Of a stretch of 49,118 bases of DNA, positions 32,790-41,582 are shown piece after piece. The stretch lies in assembly GCA_017530735.1 (NCBI GenBank), contig JAFXMB010000103.1, positions 1 through 49,118 on the forward strand. Direction: 5' to 3'. The notes under the pieces were generated by a model. It was not told the origin of the DNA. It made no database searches and saw nothing but the letters and a program-made list of their open reading frames with translations. Every line of letters begins with the position of its first letter. Position 1 is the stretch's first letter. Both the position numbers and the translations under genes were made by a program. This DNA comes from Bacteroidaceae bacterium (GTDB taxonomy: Bacteria > Bacteroidota > Bacteroidia > Bacteroidales > Bacteroidaceae).

Positions 32790-33683
32790 ACATATCATGT
32801 GCCGGTTCTTCTCAGACAGAGTGTAGAAGGACTGGTGGTAGACCCTGACGGGGTCTATGTGGATGCCACCTTCGGTGGTGGCGGCCACTCGCGTGAAATA
32901 GTGTCCCGACTCAGCAATAAAGGTCATCTGTACGGTTTTGACCAGGATGCCGATACCATGAACAACATCATCAAGGACGACCGCTTTACGTTCGTTTACT
33001 CCAATTTCCGTTATATGCCCAATTTCATGCGCTGGTACGGCCATGAGAAGGTTACCGGCATACTTGCCGACCTGGGTGTGTCATGGCATCACTTTGATGA
33101 CAGCACCCGCGGATTCTCATTCCGTTTTGAGGGTCCCATCGATATGCGCATGAACCAGAAGGAGGGAATGAAGGCATCGGACATACTGAATGAATACCCC
33201 GAGGAGAGGCTGGCGCAGCTGTTCTGGCTGTACGGCGAACTGCAGAACGGACGTCAGGTGGCGGCAGCCATCGGCCGTGCCCGTAAGAACAACCGCCTGG
33301 AGACAGTAACCCAGTTGCTGGATGCCATCCGTCCGGTGATAGGACGTGAGCGTGAAAAGAAGGATACCGCCAAACTGTTTCAGGCGCTGCGCATGGAGGT
33401 GAACCATGAGGTTGACGCCCTGCGTGAGATGCTGACGGGAGCAGTAGGACTGCTTGACAAGGGCGGACGTTTGGTGGTGATAACATATCACTCCATCAAG
33501 GACCGCATGGTCAAGAACCTGATGAAGAGCGGAAACATAGAGGGAGAGATAGAGACTGATTTCTACGGAAACCGTCTGGTGCCGTTCAAGTCCATAGGGA
33601 AACCCGTTATTCCCGATGCACAGGAGCAGGCTGCCAACCCGCGTTCCCGCAGTGCTAAACTGAGAATAGCAGAGAAGGTCTGA
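32775..33683 (+). CDS. rsmH: 16S rRNA m4C1402 methyltransferase RsmH
   Basis: A 302-residue SAM-dependent enzyme that methylates 16S rRNA C1402 at N4. YHVPVLLRQSVEGL opens the protein. The SAM-binding loop is DATFGGGGHSREI, followed by FGFDQDAD-type GFDQDAD, LADLGVSWHHFDD, GFSFRFEGPIDMRM and the C-terminal ITYHSIKDRMVKN and NPRSRSAKLR motifs. Start is GTG at 32775, which places YHVPVLL at the usual distance. It follows mraZ by 25 bp and precedes ftsL by 1 bp. Confidence 0.95.
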   Translation: MDTSGTYHVPVLLRQSVEGLVVDPDGVYVDATFGGGGHSREIVSRLSNKGHLYGFDQDADTMNNIIKDDRFTFVYSNFRYMPNFMRWYGHEKVTGILADLGVSWHHFDDSTRGFSFRFEGPIDMRMNQKEGMKASDILNEYPEERLAQLFWLYGELQNGRQVAAAIGRARKNNRLETVTQLLDAIRPVIGREREKKDTAKLFQALRMEVNHEVDALREMLTGAVGLLDKGGRLVVITYHSIKDRMVKNLMKSGNIEGEIETDFYGNRLVPFKSIGKPVIPDAQEQAANPRSRSAKLRIAEKV

Positions 33684-33684
33684 T

Positions 33685-34005
33685 ATGGAGGAGGCTACAC
33701 AGAATACTGCAAAGAAGAAGGGACTGATGCAGTCCATGCCTGATATGATACAGCGCAACTTCTGGCTGCTGCTGGAGATTCTGGCATGCATTATCTTCTA
33801 TATCGGCAACCGATACGCATACCAGCGTGACCAGGCTTATGCTGAGAGGCTCAGACGTGAACTGGTGGATATGCAGTACCAGACACTGAATACCACCAGT
33901 GACGTATCGGCCAAAAGCAAGCCTTCATATGTTGAGAAAGTGGCTACCAGAAACGGCTCTGGCCTGAAGCCCGCAACCGAACCGCCGTACAAACTGCCCA
34001 AATGA
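33685..34005 (+). CDS. FtsL-like cell division protein
   Basis: A 106-residue bitopic membrane protein: a cytoplasmic basic N-terminus, one helix (about 28-46, WLLLEILACIIFYIGN) and a short coiled-coil-like periplasmic segment (YAERLRRELVDMQYQTL). Sequence conservation of FtsL is low; the identity rests on topology and on the position between rsmH and ftsI. The partner in other bacteria is the FtsQLB complex that activates FtsWI. It overlaps the ftsI start by 4 bp. Confidence 0.8.
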   Translation: MEEATQNTAKKKGLMQSMPDMIQRNFWLLLEILACIIFYIGNRYAYQRDQAYAERLRRELVDMQYQTLNTTSDVSAKSKPSYVEKVATRNGSGLKPATEPPYKLPK

Positions 34006-36194
34006 GTGCAATGAACAGCAAGGACGATCCGCGCAAGCAGGAAAAGAAGAGGGTGTCGCGCAAGTACCTCTCGCTCTTTCTGCTCATGCTTCTTTGGGGT
34101 GCGTTCATCATCGTCAAGATGGCGCTGGTCATGTTCGGTGAGAGGCAGTACTGGAATGATGTGGAGCGTAACATGACTCCTGTCAACAGGGTGATTGAGC
34201 CCAGACGCGGCAACATACTGAGCGATGACGGCCTGCTGCTGGCCAGCAGTATGAAGCAGTACCGCATATTCCTGGATTTCAGGACCTCCGAGAAGGATGA
34301 GGCACGTGCCAAGAAGGACCAGATGCGTAAGGATACGCTCTACACCAGACATCTGGCCGAGTTTGCGCGTCAGATGCATGACATATTCCCGCAGTATTCC
34401 ATCCAGGAGTTTGCTGATCATTACAAGAAGGGCTTTGAGGGCAAGTCACACTCATGGCTGCTGCTGCCCGGATCTTCAAGAAACTCGTACCCCGTGTCAT
34501 ACAACCAGTACAAGTCACTGGTCAAGACCGTATGGCTCAAGCCCAAGTATGAGATGTGGTTCTACAGCGCCGAGTCCAAGATATCGCGCCAGAAACCGTT
34601 CGGTGCCCTGGCTGCCCGTACCATCGGAAGCATGTATGAGGCCAAGGACTCCGCCCGTAACGGTCTGGAACTCTCGTTTGACTCGCTCTTGCGCGGCGTT
34701 CCCGGACGCGGACATCAGGAGAAGGTGCAGAACGTGACCCGCATGGTGGCCGATGTTCCTCAGATTGACGGCTGTGACGTGCACACCACCCTTAACGTGG
34801 ATATGCAGGACATTGCCGAGGTGGCACTGCGCAAGGTGATGGATTCCCATAATGCCGCTTCAGGTATCGTGGTGCTGATGGAGGTCAAGACGGGCGATAT
34901 CAAGGCCATGGCCAGTCTCACCAAGACCGCTCCAGGACAGTTTGACGAGATACAGAACAATGCCGTGAGGGAGATATACGAGCCCGGATCAACATTCAAA
35001 CCCGTATCCATGATGGTGGCGCTTGATGCCGGAAAGATAAACCTCAAGGACAGTGTCTACTGTGAGAAGGGTGTATATACCGGATTCGGCGGTTCACGGA
35101 TGACTGATTCACACGAATATGGATGGCTGGATGTTCCGCACATCATTGCCAACTCCAGCAACATAGGCACATCCAAACTGATACATGCCGCCTACAAGGA
35201 TAATCCCCAGGAGTTTGTGGACGGTGTATACCGCACCGGAATAAACACCCATTTCGGACTGCAGCTGACTGGTACCGCCGCTCCGGTGATAAGACGTGAG
35301 GGCTACTGGGATGCAACCCGCCTGCCGTGGATGTCAATAGGATACAACACCCAGTTGCCGGTTATCAATACCCTGGCTTTCTACAACGGCATTGCCAACG
35401 GCGGCTGTATGGTGGCTCCGCGTCTGGTGACCAGGGTTACCCGAGAGGATGAGGTGGTACAGGAGTTCCCCGTTGAGGTGGTGGTACGCCATATGTGCAA
35501 GGACGAGACACTGGCCAAGATAAAGAGCATGCTGGAACTTGTGGTGGTTGAGGGTACCGGAAAGAATGCCGGTTCAAAATACTTCACGGTTGCCGGAAAG
35601 ACCGGTACGGCTCAGCTCTCACAGGGTGCCGGAGGCTATAAGGGTGGAGATAAGCTGAGATACCACGTTTCTTTCTGCGGATATTTCCCTGCCGATAACC
35701 CGCAATACTCATGTATCGTGTCAATCCGTACAGACGGAGGTGCTGCCGGTGGTGCCACATGGGCTGCTCCCGCATTCCACGAGATATCTGAGAAGGTTAT
35801 GGCAAACCGCAACCTGAGGGATGTGCATGAGGCCTATGACTCTATACGTCAGTTCATCCCCAAGGTCATGCCGGGTGATCTGGCCAAGGCAAGCCGCGTG
35901 CTGCAGGGACTGGGCAAGAAGAACCTGATGCGCAGGGCGGACCGTACGGTGGCCGACAGCGTCTGGGGCTCGGTAAGTTCAGATTCCGGCCGATACGTGA
36001 TGAACTACGTGGAGTATACGGCTGATTTGGTTCCCGATGTACGCGGGATGGGGGCATCGGACGCCCTTTATCTGCTGGAGCGCATGGGAATGAAGGTGAG
36101 CATAGACGGAGTGGGCAAGGTGACCAGGCAGGTTCCTGCGCGCAACACCCGCTTCAGGAAAGGAGACAGAATACAGTTAACATTATCAATGTGA
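34002..36194 (+). CDS. ftsI: penicillin-binding protein FtsI with C-terminal PASTA domain
   Basis: A 730-residue septal peptidoglycan transpeptidase anchored by one N-terminal helix (about 24-46). Catalytic motifs are intact: S330-T-F-K333 (nucleophile S330), S385-S386-N387 and K533-T-G. A C-terminal PASTA domain (about 672-730, [23 protein letters not shown]) follows, usual for Bacteroidota FtsI and absent from E. coli. It cross-links septal wall together with FtsW. Neighbours ftsL and murE overlap or abut its ends. Confidence 0.95.
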   Translation: MSAMNSKDDPRKQEKKRVSRKYLSLFLLMLLWGAFIIVKMALVMFGERQYWNDVERNMTPVNRVIEPRRGNILSDDGLLLASSMKQYRIFLDFRTSEKDEARAKKDQMRKDTLYTRHLAEFARQMHDIFPQYSIQEFADHYKKGFEGKSHSWLLLPGSSRNSYPVSYNQYKSLVKTVWLKPKYEMWFYSAESKISRQKPFGALAARTIGSMYEAKDSARNGLELSFDSLLRGVPGRGHQEKVQNVTRMVADVPQIDGCDVHTTLNVDMQDIAEVALRKVMDSHNAASGIVVLMEVKTGDIKAMASLTKTAPGQFDEIQNNAVREIYEPGSTFKPVSMMVALDAGKINLKDSVYCEKGVYTGFGGSRMTDSHEYGWLDVPHIIANSSNIGTSKLIHAAYKDNPQEFVDGVYRTGINTHFGLQLTGTAAPVIRREGYWDATRLPWMSIGYNTQLPVINTLAFYNGIANGGCMVAPRLVTRVTREDEVVQEFPVEVVVRHMCKDETLAKIKSMLELVVVEGTGKNAGSKYFTVAGKTGTAQLSQGAGGYKGGDKLRYHVSFCGYFPADNPQYSCIVSIRTDGGAAGGATWAAPAFHEISEKVMANRNLRDVHEAYDSIRQFIPKVMPGDLAKASRVLQGLGKKNLMRRADRTVADSVWGSVSSDSGRYVMNYVEYTADLVPDVRGMGASDALYLLERMGMKVSIDGVGKVTRQVPARNTRFRKGDRIQLTLSM

Positions 36195-36199
36195 CATAT

Positions 36200-37648
36200 A
36201 TGGTGACAATTGGAGAACTTGTTTCAGGACTTAAGACACTGCGTACGGTAGGCGATACCGGAGTGGAGGTTACCGATATCCAGCTGGATTCACGCAAGGC
36301 AGCCAAGGGATGTCTTTTCGTGGCTATGCGCGGCACTACCGTCGACGGCCATCAGTTCATACCCAAGGCAATAGAGTTGGGTGCGACATCGGTCTTGTGT
36401 GAGGTTTTGCCTCAGGAGACAGTGAGCGGAGTCACATACATACAGGTACCTGACTGTGAGGATGTGGTTGGTACGGTGGCCACAAGGTTCTTCGGCAACC
36501 CCACCGACAAGGTGAAACTGGTGGGTGTTACCGGCACCAACGGCAAGACCACCATAGCCACATTGCTCTATAACATGTTCCGCAAGTTCGGATACAAGAC
36601 CGGCCTGCTGTCAACGGTATGCAATTACATAGACGGAGAGCCCATTCCCGCCGATCATACCACACCGGATGCGGTTACGCTTAACCGTCTGCTGGGACGT
36701 ATGGCCGATGAGGGCTGCAAGTATGTGTTCATGGAGTGCAGTTCACATGCCATCGTACAGAAGCGCATAGGCGGCCTGAAGTATGCCGGCGGAATATTCA
36801 CCAACCTGACACGTGACCACCTGGATTACCATAAGACGGTCGAGAACTATCTCAAGGCCAAGAAGAAGTTCTTTGACGATATGCCCAAGGATGCCTTTGT
36901 GGTTACCAATCTGGACGATAAGAACGGCCTGGTCATGACACAGAACACCAAGGCCAAAGTCACCACATACTCCCTGCGCAGCATGAGCGATTTCAAGGGC
37001 CGTCTTCTGGAGTCGGGATTTGACGGGATGCTGCTTGAGATAAACGGACGCGAGGTGTTCCTCAAGTTCATAGGCAAGTTCAACGCAAGCAATCTGCTGG
37101 CGGTTTACGGAACGGCAGTCAATCTGGGCCGTGACCCGATGGAGGTGCTCACCGTGATGAGCACCCTGGTTCCGGTGAACGGACGTTTTGACGCCATACG
37201 CTCACCAAAGGGATTCACAGCCATCGTGGATTACGCTCATACCCCCGATGCCCTTACCAACGTACTTACTACCATAGTAGATGTACTGGACGGCAAGGGA
37301 CAGATCATTACAGTTGTGGGTGCAGGCGGCAACCGCGACAAGGGCAAGCGTCCGCTTATGGCAAAGGAGAGCGTCAAATACAGTGACAAGGTGATAATAA
37401 CATCCGATAACCCCCGCTTTGAGGAACCGCAGGATATTATCAACGATATGCTGGCCGGTCTTACAAAGGAGGATATGCATAAGGTGATATCCATTGTTGA
37501 CCGCCGCGAGGCCATACGTACCGCATGCATGATTGCACAGGCAGGCGACGTTATCCTGGTGGCCGGCAAGGGTCATGAGGATTATCAGGAGATAAAGGGA
37601 GTCAAGCACCATTTTGACGACCATGAGGTTATTCGTGAATGCTTTTAA
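36200..37648 (+). CDS. murE: UDP-MurNAc-tripeptide synthetase MurE (meso-DAP adding)
   Basis: A 482-residue ATP-dependent ligase adding the third amino acid to UDP-MurNAc-L-Ala-D-Glu. The ATP loop is [10 protein letters not shown] (K116). The motif D403-N-P-R406 marks selection of meso-diaminopimelate rather than lysine. Other blocks: [16 protein letters not shown] and the C-terminal [11 protein letters not shown] 36200 is chosen over GTG 36191, which overlaps ftsI and adds three residues before a typical start; both are possible. Confidence 0.95.
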   Translation: MVTIGELVSGLKTLRTVGDTGVEVTDIQLDSRKAAKGCLFVAMRGTTVDGHQFIPKAIELGATSVLCEVLPQETVSGVTYIQVPDCEDVVGTVATRFFGNPTDKVKLVGVTGTNGKTTIATLLYNMFRKFGYKTGLLSTVCNYIDGEPIPADHTTPDAVTLNRLLGRMADEGCKYVFMECSSHAIVQKRIGGLKYAGGIFTNLTRDHLDYHKTVENYLKAKKKFFDDMPKDAFVVTNLDDKNGLVMTQNTKAKVTTYSLRSMSDFKGRLLESGFDGMLLEINGREVFLKFIGKFNASNLLAVYGTAVNLGRDPMEVLTVMSTLVPVNGRFDAIRSPKGFTAIVDYAHTPDALTNVLTTIVDVLDGKGQIITVVGAGGNRDKGKRPLMAKESVKYSDKVIITSDNPRFEEPQDIINDMLAGLTKEDMHKVISIVDRREAIRTACMIAQAGDVILVAGKGHEDYQEIKGVKHHFDDHEVIRECF

Positions 37649-37661
37649 ATAAAAGGTATAG

Positions 37662-38948
37662 ATGCTGTACAGTCTGTTTGAATACTTGAAGAATGCCGGA
37701 GTTGATATTCCGGGCGGAGGAATGTTCAGTTATGTGACATTCAGGGCCATTTTCGCACTGGTCATGTCACTGGTGGTTTCATGCTGGTTCGGCAGTCATT
37801 TCATTGACATGCTCAAGAAGCGTAACATCTCTGAGACGCAGCGTGACGTAAAGCTGGATCCGTTTGGCGTGACCAAGAAGGGCGTACCCACAATGGGCGG
37901 TGTGATTATCATCGTTGCCATCCTGCTTCCCTGTATTCTGATAGGTGACCTTAAGAACGTCTACATGTGGCTCATGCTCATAACCACCGTCATTCTTGGA
38001 GTGATAGGTTTTGCCGATGACTACATCAAGACATTCCGCGGTAACAAGGACGGCCTGAACGGCTGGCTCAAGGTGACAGGTCAGTTGGCACTGGGTCTGA
38101 TTGTGGGCCTGACACTGCGTTACAGCCCGCAGGTGGTCATAAACGAGAAGGTAGAGACACGCATAGAGAACAACACCGAGATAGTAGTAAAGACTCCCGA
38201 TGTAAAGTCAACCCGTACCACGATACCGTTCTTCAAGAACCATAACCTTAACTATTCCGATATGTTTGGCTGGTTGGGAGAGTCCAATAAGTATAAGGCA
38301 GGCTGGATATTCTTTGTTCTGCTCACCCTCTTTGTGGTGACCGCGGTATCCAACGGCTCCAACCTGAACGACGGCATGGACGGCATGGCAGCCGGAAACA
38401 GTGCCATAATAGGAGTTACGCTGGGTATTCTGGCATACGTTTCCAGTAACGTTGTGACCGCCAGTCATTTTGACCTTATGTATGTGCCCGGAAGCCAGGA
38501 GGTGGTTGTATATCTGGCCGCATTCGTGGGTGCCCTGATAGGTTTCCTCTGGTTCAACTCATACCCGGCACAGATATTCATGGGCGATACGGGCAGTCTG
38601 ACCATAGGCGGTATCATTGCCGTGGCTGCGCTCTGCATACACAAGGAACTGCTGCTTCCCATATTGTGCGGTGTGTTCCTGGTTGAGAGCCTGTCGGTAA
38701 TATGCCAGCGTTTCTATTACAAGCTGGGAAAGCGCAAGGGTGTGCATCAGCGCATATGGAAGCGCACTCCCATACATGATCATTACCGTACAAGCATGGA
38801 GCAGGTGCTCAAGGCCGATCCCACCAGCACCGTAAGGTTCCACGGAAATGACAACAAGTTACAGTTTGAGACCAAGATTACGCTCAGGACCTGGATTATA
38901 AGCATAGGTCTTGCAGCGCTTACAATATTGACCTTGAAAATCAGATGA
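37662..38948 (+). CDS. mraY: phospho-MurNAc-pentapeptide transferase MraY
   Basis: A 428-residue inner-membrane enzyme that attaches phospho-MurNAc-pentapeptide to undecaprenyl phosphate, forming lipid I. Ten or so helices are predicted. Conserved blocks include TKKGVPTMGGV, the catalytic GFADDYIK, NGSNLNDGMDGMAAG, GFLWFNSYPAQIFMGDTGSL and the HHH-like RTPIHDHY. An insert of about 60 residues between helices (about 155-205, rich in charged residues) makes it longer than E. coli MraY (360), as in other Bacteroidota. Start lies 13 nt after murE; end overlaps murD. Confidence 0.95.
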   Translation: MLYSLFEYLKNAGVDIPGGGMFSYVTFRAIFALVMSLVVSCWFGSHFIDMLKKRNISETQRDVKLDPFGVTKKGVPTMGGVIIIVAILLPCILIGDLKNVYMWLMLITTVILGVIGFADDYIKTFRGNKDGLNGWLKVTGQLALGLIVGLTLRYSPQVVINEKVETRIENNTEIVVKTPDVKSTRTTIPFFKNHNLNYSDMFGWLGESNKYKAGWIFFVLLTLFVVTAVSNGSNLNDGMDGMAAGNSAIIGVTLGILAYVSSNVVTASHFDLMYVPGSQEVVVYLAAFVGALIGFLWFNSYPAQIFMGDTGSLTIGGIIAVAALCIHKELLLPILCGVFLVESLSVICQRFYYKLGKRKGVHQRIWKRTPIHDHYRTSMEQVLKADPTSTVRFHGNDNKLQFETKITLRTWIISIGLAALTILTLKIR

Positions 38949-40291
38949 GAATTATGTCACAGAAGAAAATTGTTGTTCTGGGTGCAGGAGAGAGCGGTAC
39001 AGGCGCAGCCATTCTGGCTAAAGCCAAGGGCTTTGACGTGTTTGTATCGGACCTGTCCGAGATTAAGGAGCATTACCGTAATGAACTGGACCTGCGCGGA
39101 ATAGAGTGGGAACAGAAACAGCATACCGAGGCCAGGATACTGGCTGCCGATGAGGTGATAAAGAGCCCGGGAATCCCCAAGGAGGCTCCCATCATACAGA
39201 AACTCATGGCGCAGGGCACTCCCATAATATCGGAGATTGAGTTTGCCGGCCGATACACCAACGCCAAGATGATCTGCATCACCGGATCAAACGGCAAGAC
39301 CACCACCACATCGCTCATTTACCATATATTCAAGATGGCGGGCATGAACGTGGGCCTGGCCGGTAACATAGGCAGCAGTCTGGCATGGCAGGTGGCCGAG
39401 AAGAACTATGACTACTATGTCATTGAGTTGAGCAGTTTCCAGTTGGACAACATGTATGACTTCAAGGCCGATATCGCCATCCTCATGAACATAACCCCCG
39501 ACCATCTGGACCGTTATGACCATGAGATGCAGAATTACGTGGATGCCAAGATGCGAGTAATCCGCAACCAGACCAAGGACGATGCGTTCGTTTACTGGAG
39601 CGATGATCCCATCATCACACGTGAACTCAAGAAGTACGGTCTGCAGGCTACCCTCTATCCCTTCGCAGAGGCCAAGAGGGAGGATCTGGCAGCTTATGTC
39701 GAGGACGAAACCCTTTACTTTACCAAGCCCTACGCCTTCAACATGGAGCAGGAGTCACTCTCGCTCACAGGCAAGCATAACCTCTACAACTCAATGGCTG
39801 CGGGAATATCGGCCAACATAGCCGGTATCAAGAGTGAGACAATCCGCAAGGCCCTGCAGACATTCCAGGGCGTGGAGCACCGTCTGGAGCGCGTAACCAG
39901 GGTAAACGGAATAGACTTTATAAATGACTCCAAGGCAACCAACGTGAACAGCTGCTGGTACGCCCTGCAGAGTATGCCTGTCAAGTGCGTGCTGATTTTG
40001 GGCGGCAAGGACAAGGGTAATGACTACAACGAGATTGCTGACCTGGTACGTGAAAAGTGCTGCGGTCTGGTTTATATGGGCCTGCACAACGAGAAACTGC
40101 ATGACTTCTTTGACGGATTCGGACTTCCCGTGGCCGATGTACAGTCTATGAAGGATGCGGTTGACGCCGCTTACAAAATGGCTCACAGCGGAGAGATTGT
40201 ACTGCTCAGTCCCTGCTGTGCCAGCTTTGACCTCTTTAAGAGTTATGAGGACCGCGGCGATCAGTTCAAGGCATGCGTAAGAGCTTTATGA
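38945..40291 (+). CDS. murD: UDP-MurNAc-L-Ala:D-Glu ligase MurD
   Basis: A 448-residue cytoplasmic Mur ligase adding D-glutamate to UDP-MurNAc-L-alanine. N-terminal Rossmann motif VVLGAGESGTGAA, ATP loop CITGSNGKTTTTSL, central domain with ELSSFQLD and NITPDHLDRY, and the C-terminal domain with NDSKATN and ILGGKDKG. Starts at ATG 38945 overlapping mraY; a second in-frame ATG four codons later (MSQKKIVVLG) is an alternative. Confidence 0.95.
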   Translation: MRIMSQKKIVVLGAGESGTGAAILAKAKGFDVFVSDLSEIKEHYRNELDLRGIEWEQKQHTEARILAADEVIKSPGIPKEAPIIQKLMAQGTPIISEIEFAGRYTNAKMICITGSNGKTTTTSLIYHIFKMAGMNVGLAGNIGSSLAWQVAEKNYDYYVIELSSFQLDNMYDFKADIAILMNITPDHLDRYDHEMQNYVDAKMRVIRNQTKDDAFVYWSDDPIITRELKKYGLQATLYPFAEAKREDLAAYVEDETLYFTKPYAFNMEQESLSLTGKHNLYNSMAAGISANIAGIKSETIRKALQTFQGVEHRLERVTRVNGIDFINDSKATNVNSCWYALQSMPVKCVLILGGKDKGNDYNEIADLVREKCCGLVYMGLHNEKLHDFFDGFGLPVADVQSMKDAVDAAYKMAHSGEIVLLSPCCASFDLFKSYEDRGDQFKACVRAL

Positions 40292-40299
40292 TTTGAGAT

Positions 40300-41574
40300 A
40301 TGGAAAATACCGGGGATAAACCTAAAGTCAGACAACTGCTGAACGGAGACCGTACCATCTGGACCATGGTATTCATACTGTGTGCCATATCTCTTGTTGA
40401 GGTATTCTCGGCCAGTAGCCGTCTCACATTCGGCAAGAGCAGTTTTCTGGCTCCGATAATATCACATACCATGCATCTGGGCATAGGCCTGGTGGGTATG
40501 TGGCTGGTGCATCTGCTCCACTACAAGTGGTACAGGTTGTTCCCGGTATTGCTTGTGCCCCTGTCAATACTCCTGCTGGGTTACCTCTCTATACGCAGTA
40601 TGGGTTCATCGGGTGCCGAGCGTTGGATAAATCTGGGATTCTTCCAGCTGCAGCCCTCTGAATTGGGCAAGATAGGAGTGATAATGACTGTGGCTTACTG
40701 GCTCTCCAAACTCAAACCCGAGGATGAACTGAGCCAGGCAAATACATTCTGGAAGATTCTGGCACTGACAGGATTGGTAGATGCATTGATTGTGGGTGAG
40801 AACCTCTCGACTGCCGTTCTTCTGGCCGGTGTGATATTCGTGATGATGATACTGGGCGGTATAGCATGGCGAAGGATGTTGGCCCTGACGGGCGTGGTTG
40901 TAGGCGCGGGAATAGTAGCGGTTGTGATATTGCTGTTTGTCCCGGCGCAGACCATACGCGACTCCAAAATCATACCTTCACGTGCTACCACATGGCAGGC
41001 ACGTCTTCAGGATTTCAGCCAGACCAAGAATAAACCCAACGCATATGAGTATGCCAAACTGGTGGCCCCCGAGAAGCCGCAGGAGACGCATGCCAACATA
41101 GCCATAGCAACCAGTAATATCCTGGGCAAGGGTCCCGGCAACTCCGATGAGCGTGACTATCTGCAGGAGGCCAGTTGTGACTTTATTTATGCAATCATAA
41201 TCGAGGAACTGGGAATGGCCGGCGGAATCATAGTGATGCTGGTTTATATCATACTCCTGTACAGGGTAGGGCGCATAGCGACCAAGTGCAAGGAGAAATA
41301 TCCCGCATATCTGGCCATGGGACTGGGTATGCTGTTGGGGCTTCAGGCATTTATAAACATGTCAGTGGCAGTGGGACTGTTCCCCGTTACGGGACAGCCG
41401 TTACCGCTCATAAGCAAGGGAGGAACATCGGTCCTGATGACAAGCGGCTGCATAGGCATGCTATTAGGCATAAGCAACACTCTTGAAAAGGAGGCGCGCG
41501 GAGAGCAGGTGCTGGGAACGGAGGCCGATATCCCCACACCGGTTGACGGAAACGAATCATTTGACGAAAACTAA
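40300..41574 (+). CDS. ftsW: septal peptidoglycan polymerase FtsW (SEDS family)
   Basis: A 424-residue inner-membrane SEDS glycosyltransferase that polymerises lipid II with FtsI. About ten helices. Conserved SEDS blocks: GSSGAERWINLGFFQLQPSELGKIG, the KNKPNAYEYAKLVAPEKPQETHANIAIA extracellular segment with the likely catalytic Asp replaced region unassigned here, and NMSVAVGLFPVTGQPLPLISKGGTS near the C-terminus. It lies between murD and the murG-murC fusion, the usual order. Confidence 0.93.
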   Translation: MENTGDKPKVRQLLNGDRTIWTMVFILCAISLVEVFSASSRLTFGKSSFLAPIISHTMHLGIGLVGMWLVHLLHYKWYRLFPVLLVPLSILLLGYLSIRSMGSSGAERWINLGFFQLQPSELGKIGVIMTVAYWLSKLKPEDELSQANTFWKILALTGLVDALIVGENLSTAVLLAGVIFVMMILGGIAWRRMLALTGVVVGAGIVAVVILLFVPAQTIRDSKIIPSRATTWQARLQDFSQTKNKPNAYEYAKLVAPEKPQETHANIAIATSNILGKGPGNSDERDYLQEASCDFIYAIIIEELGMAGGIIVMLVYIILLYRVGRIATKCKEKYPAYLAMGLGMLLGLQAFINMSVAVGLFPVTGQPLPLISKGGTSVLMTSGCIGMLLGISNTLEKEARGEQVLGTEADIPTPVDGNESFDEN

Positions 41575-41582
41575 AAATATAT

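Noticed and set aside
36191..36199. GTG start for murE
   Set aside because: It overlaps the ftsI stop and adds only MTY before a standard MVTIGELV start; kept as an alternative only.
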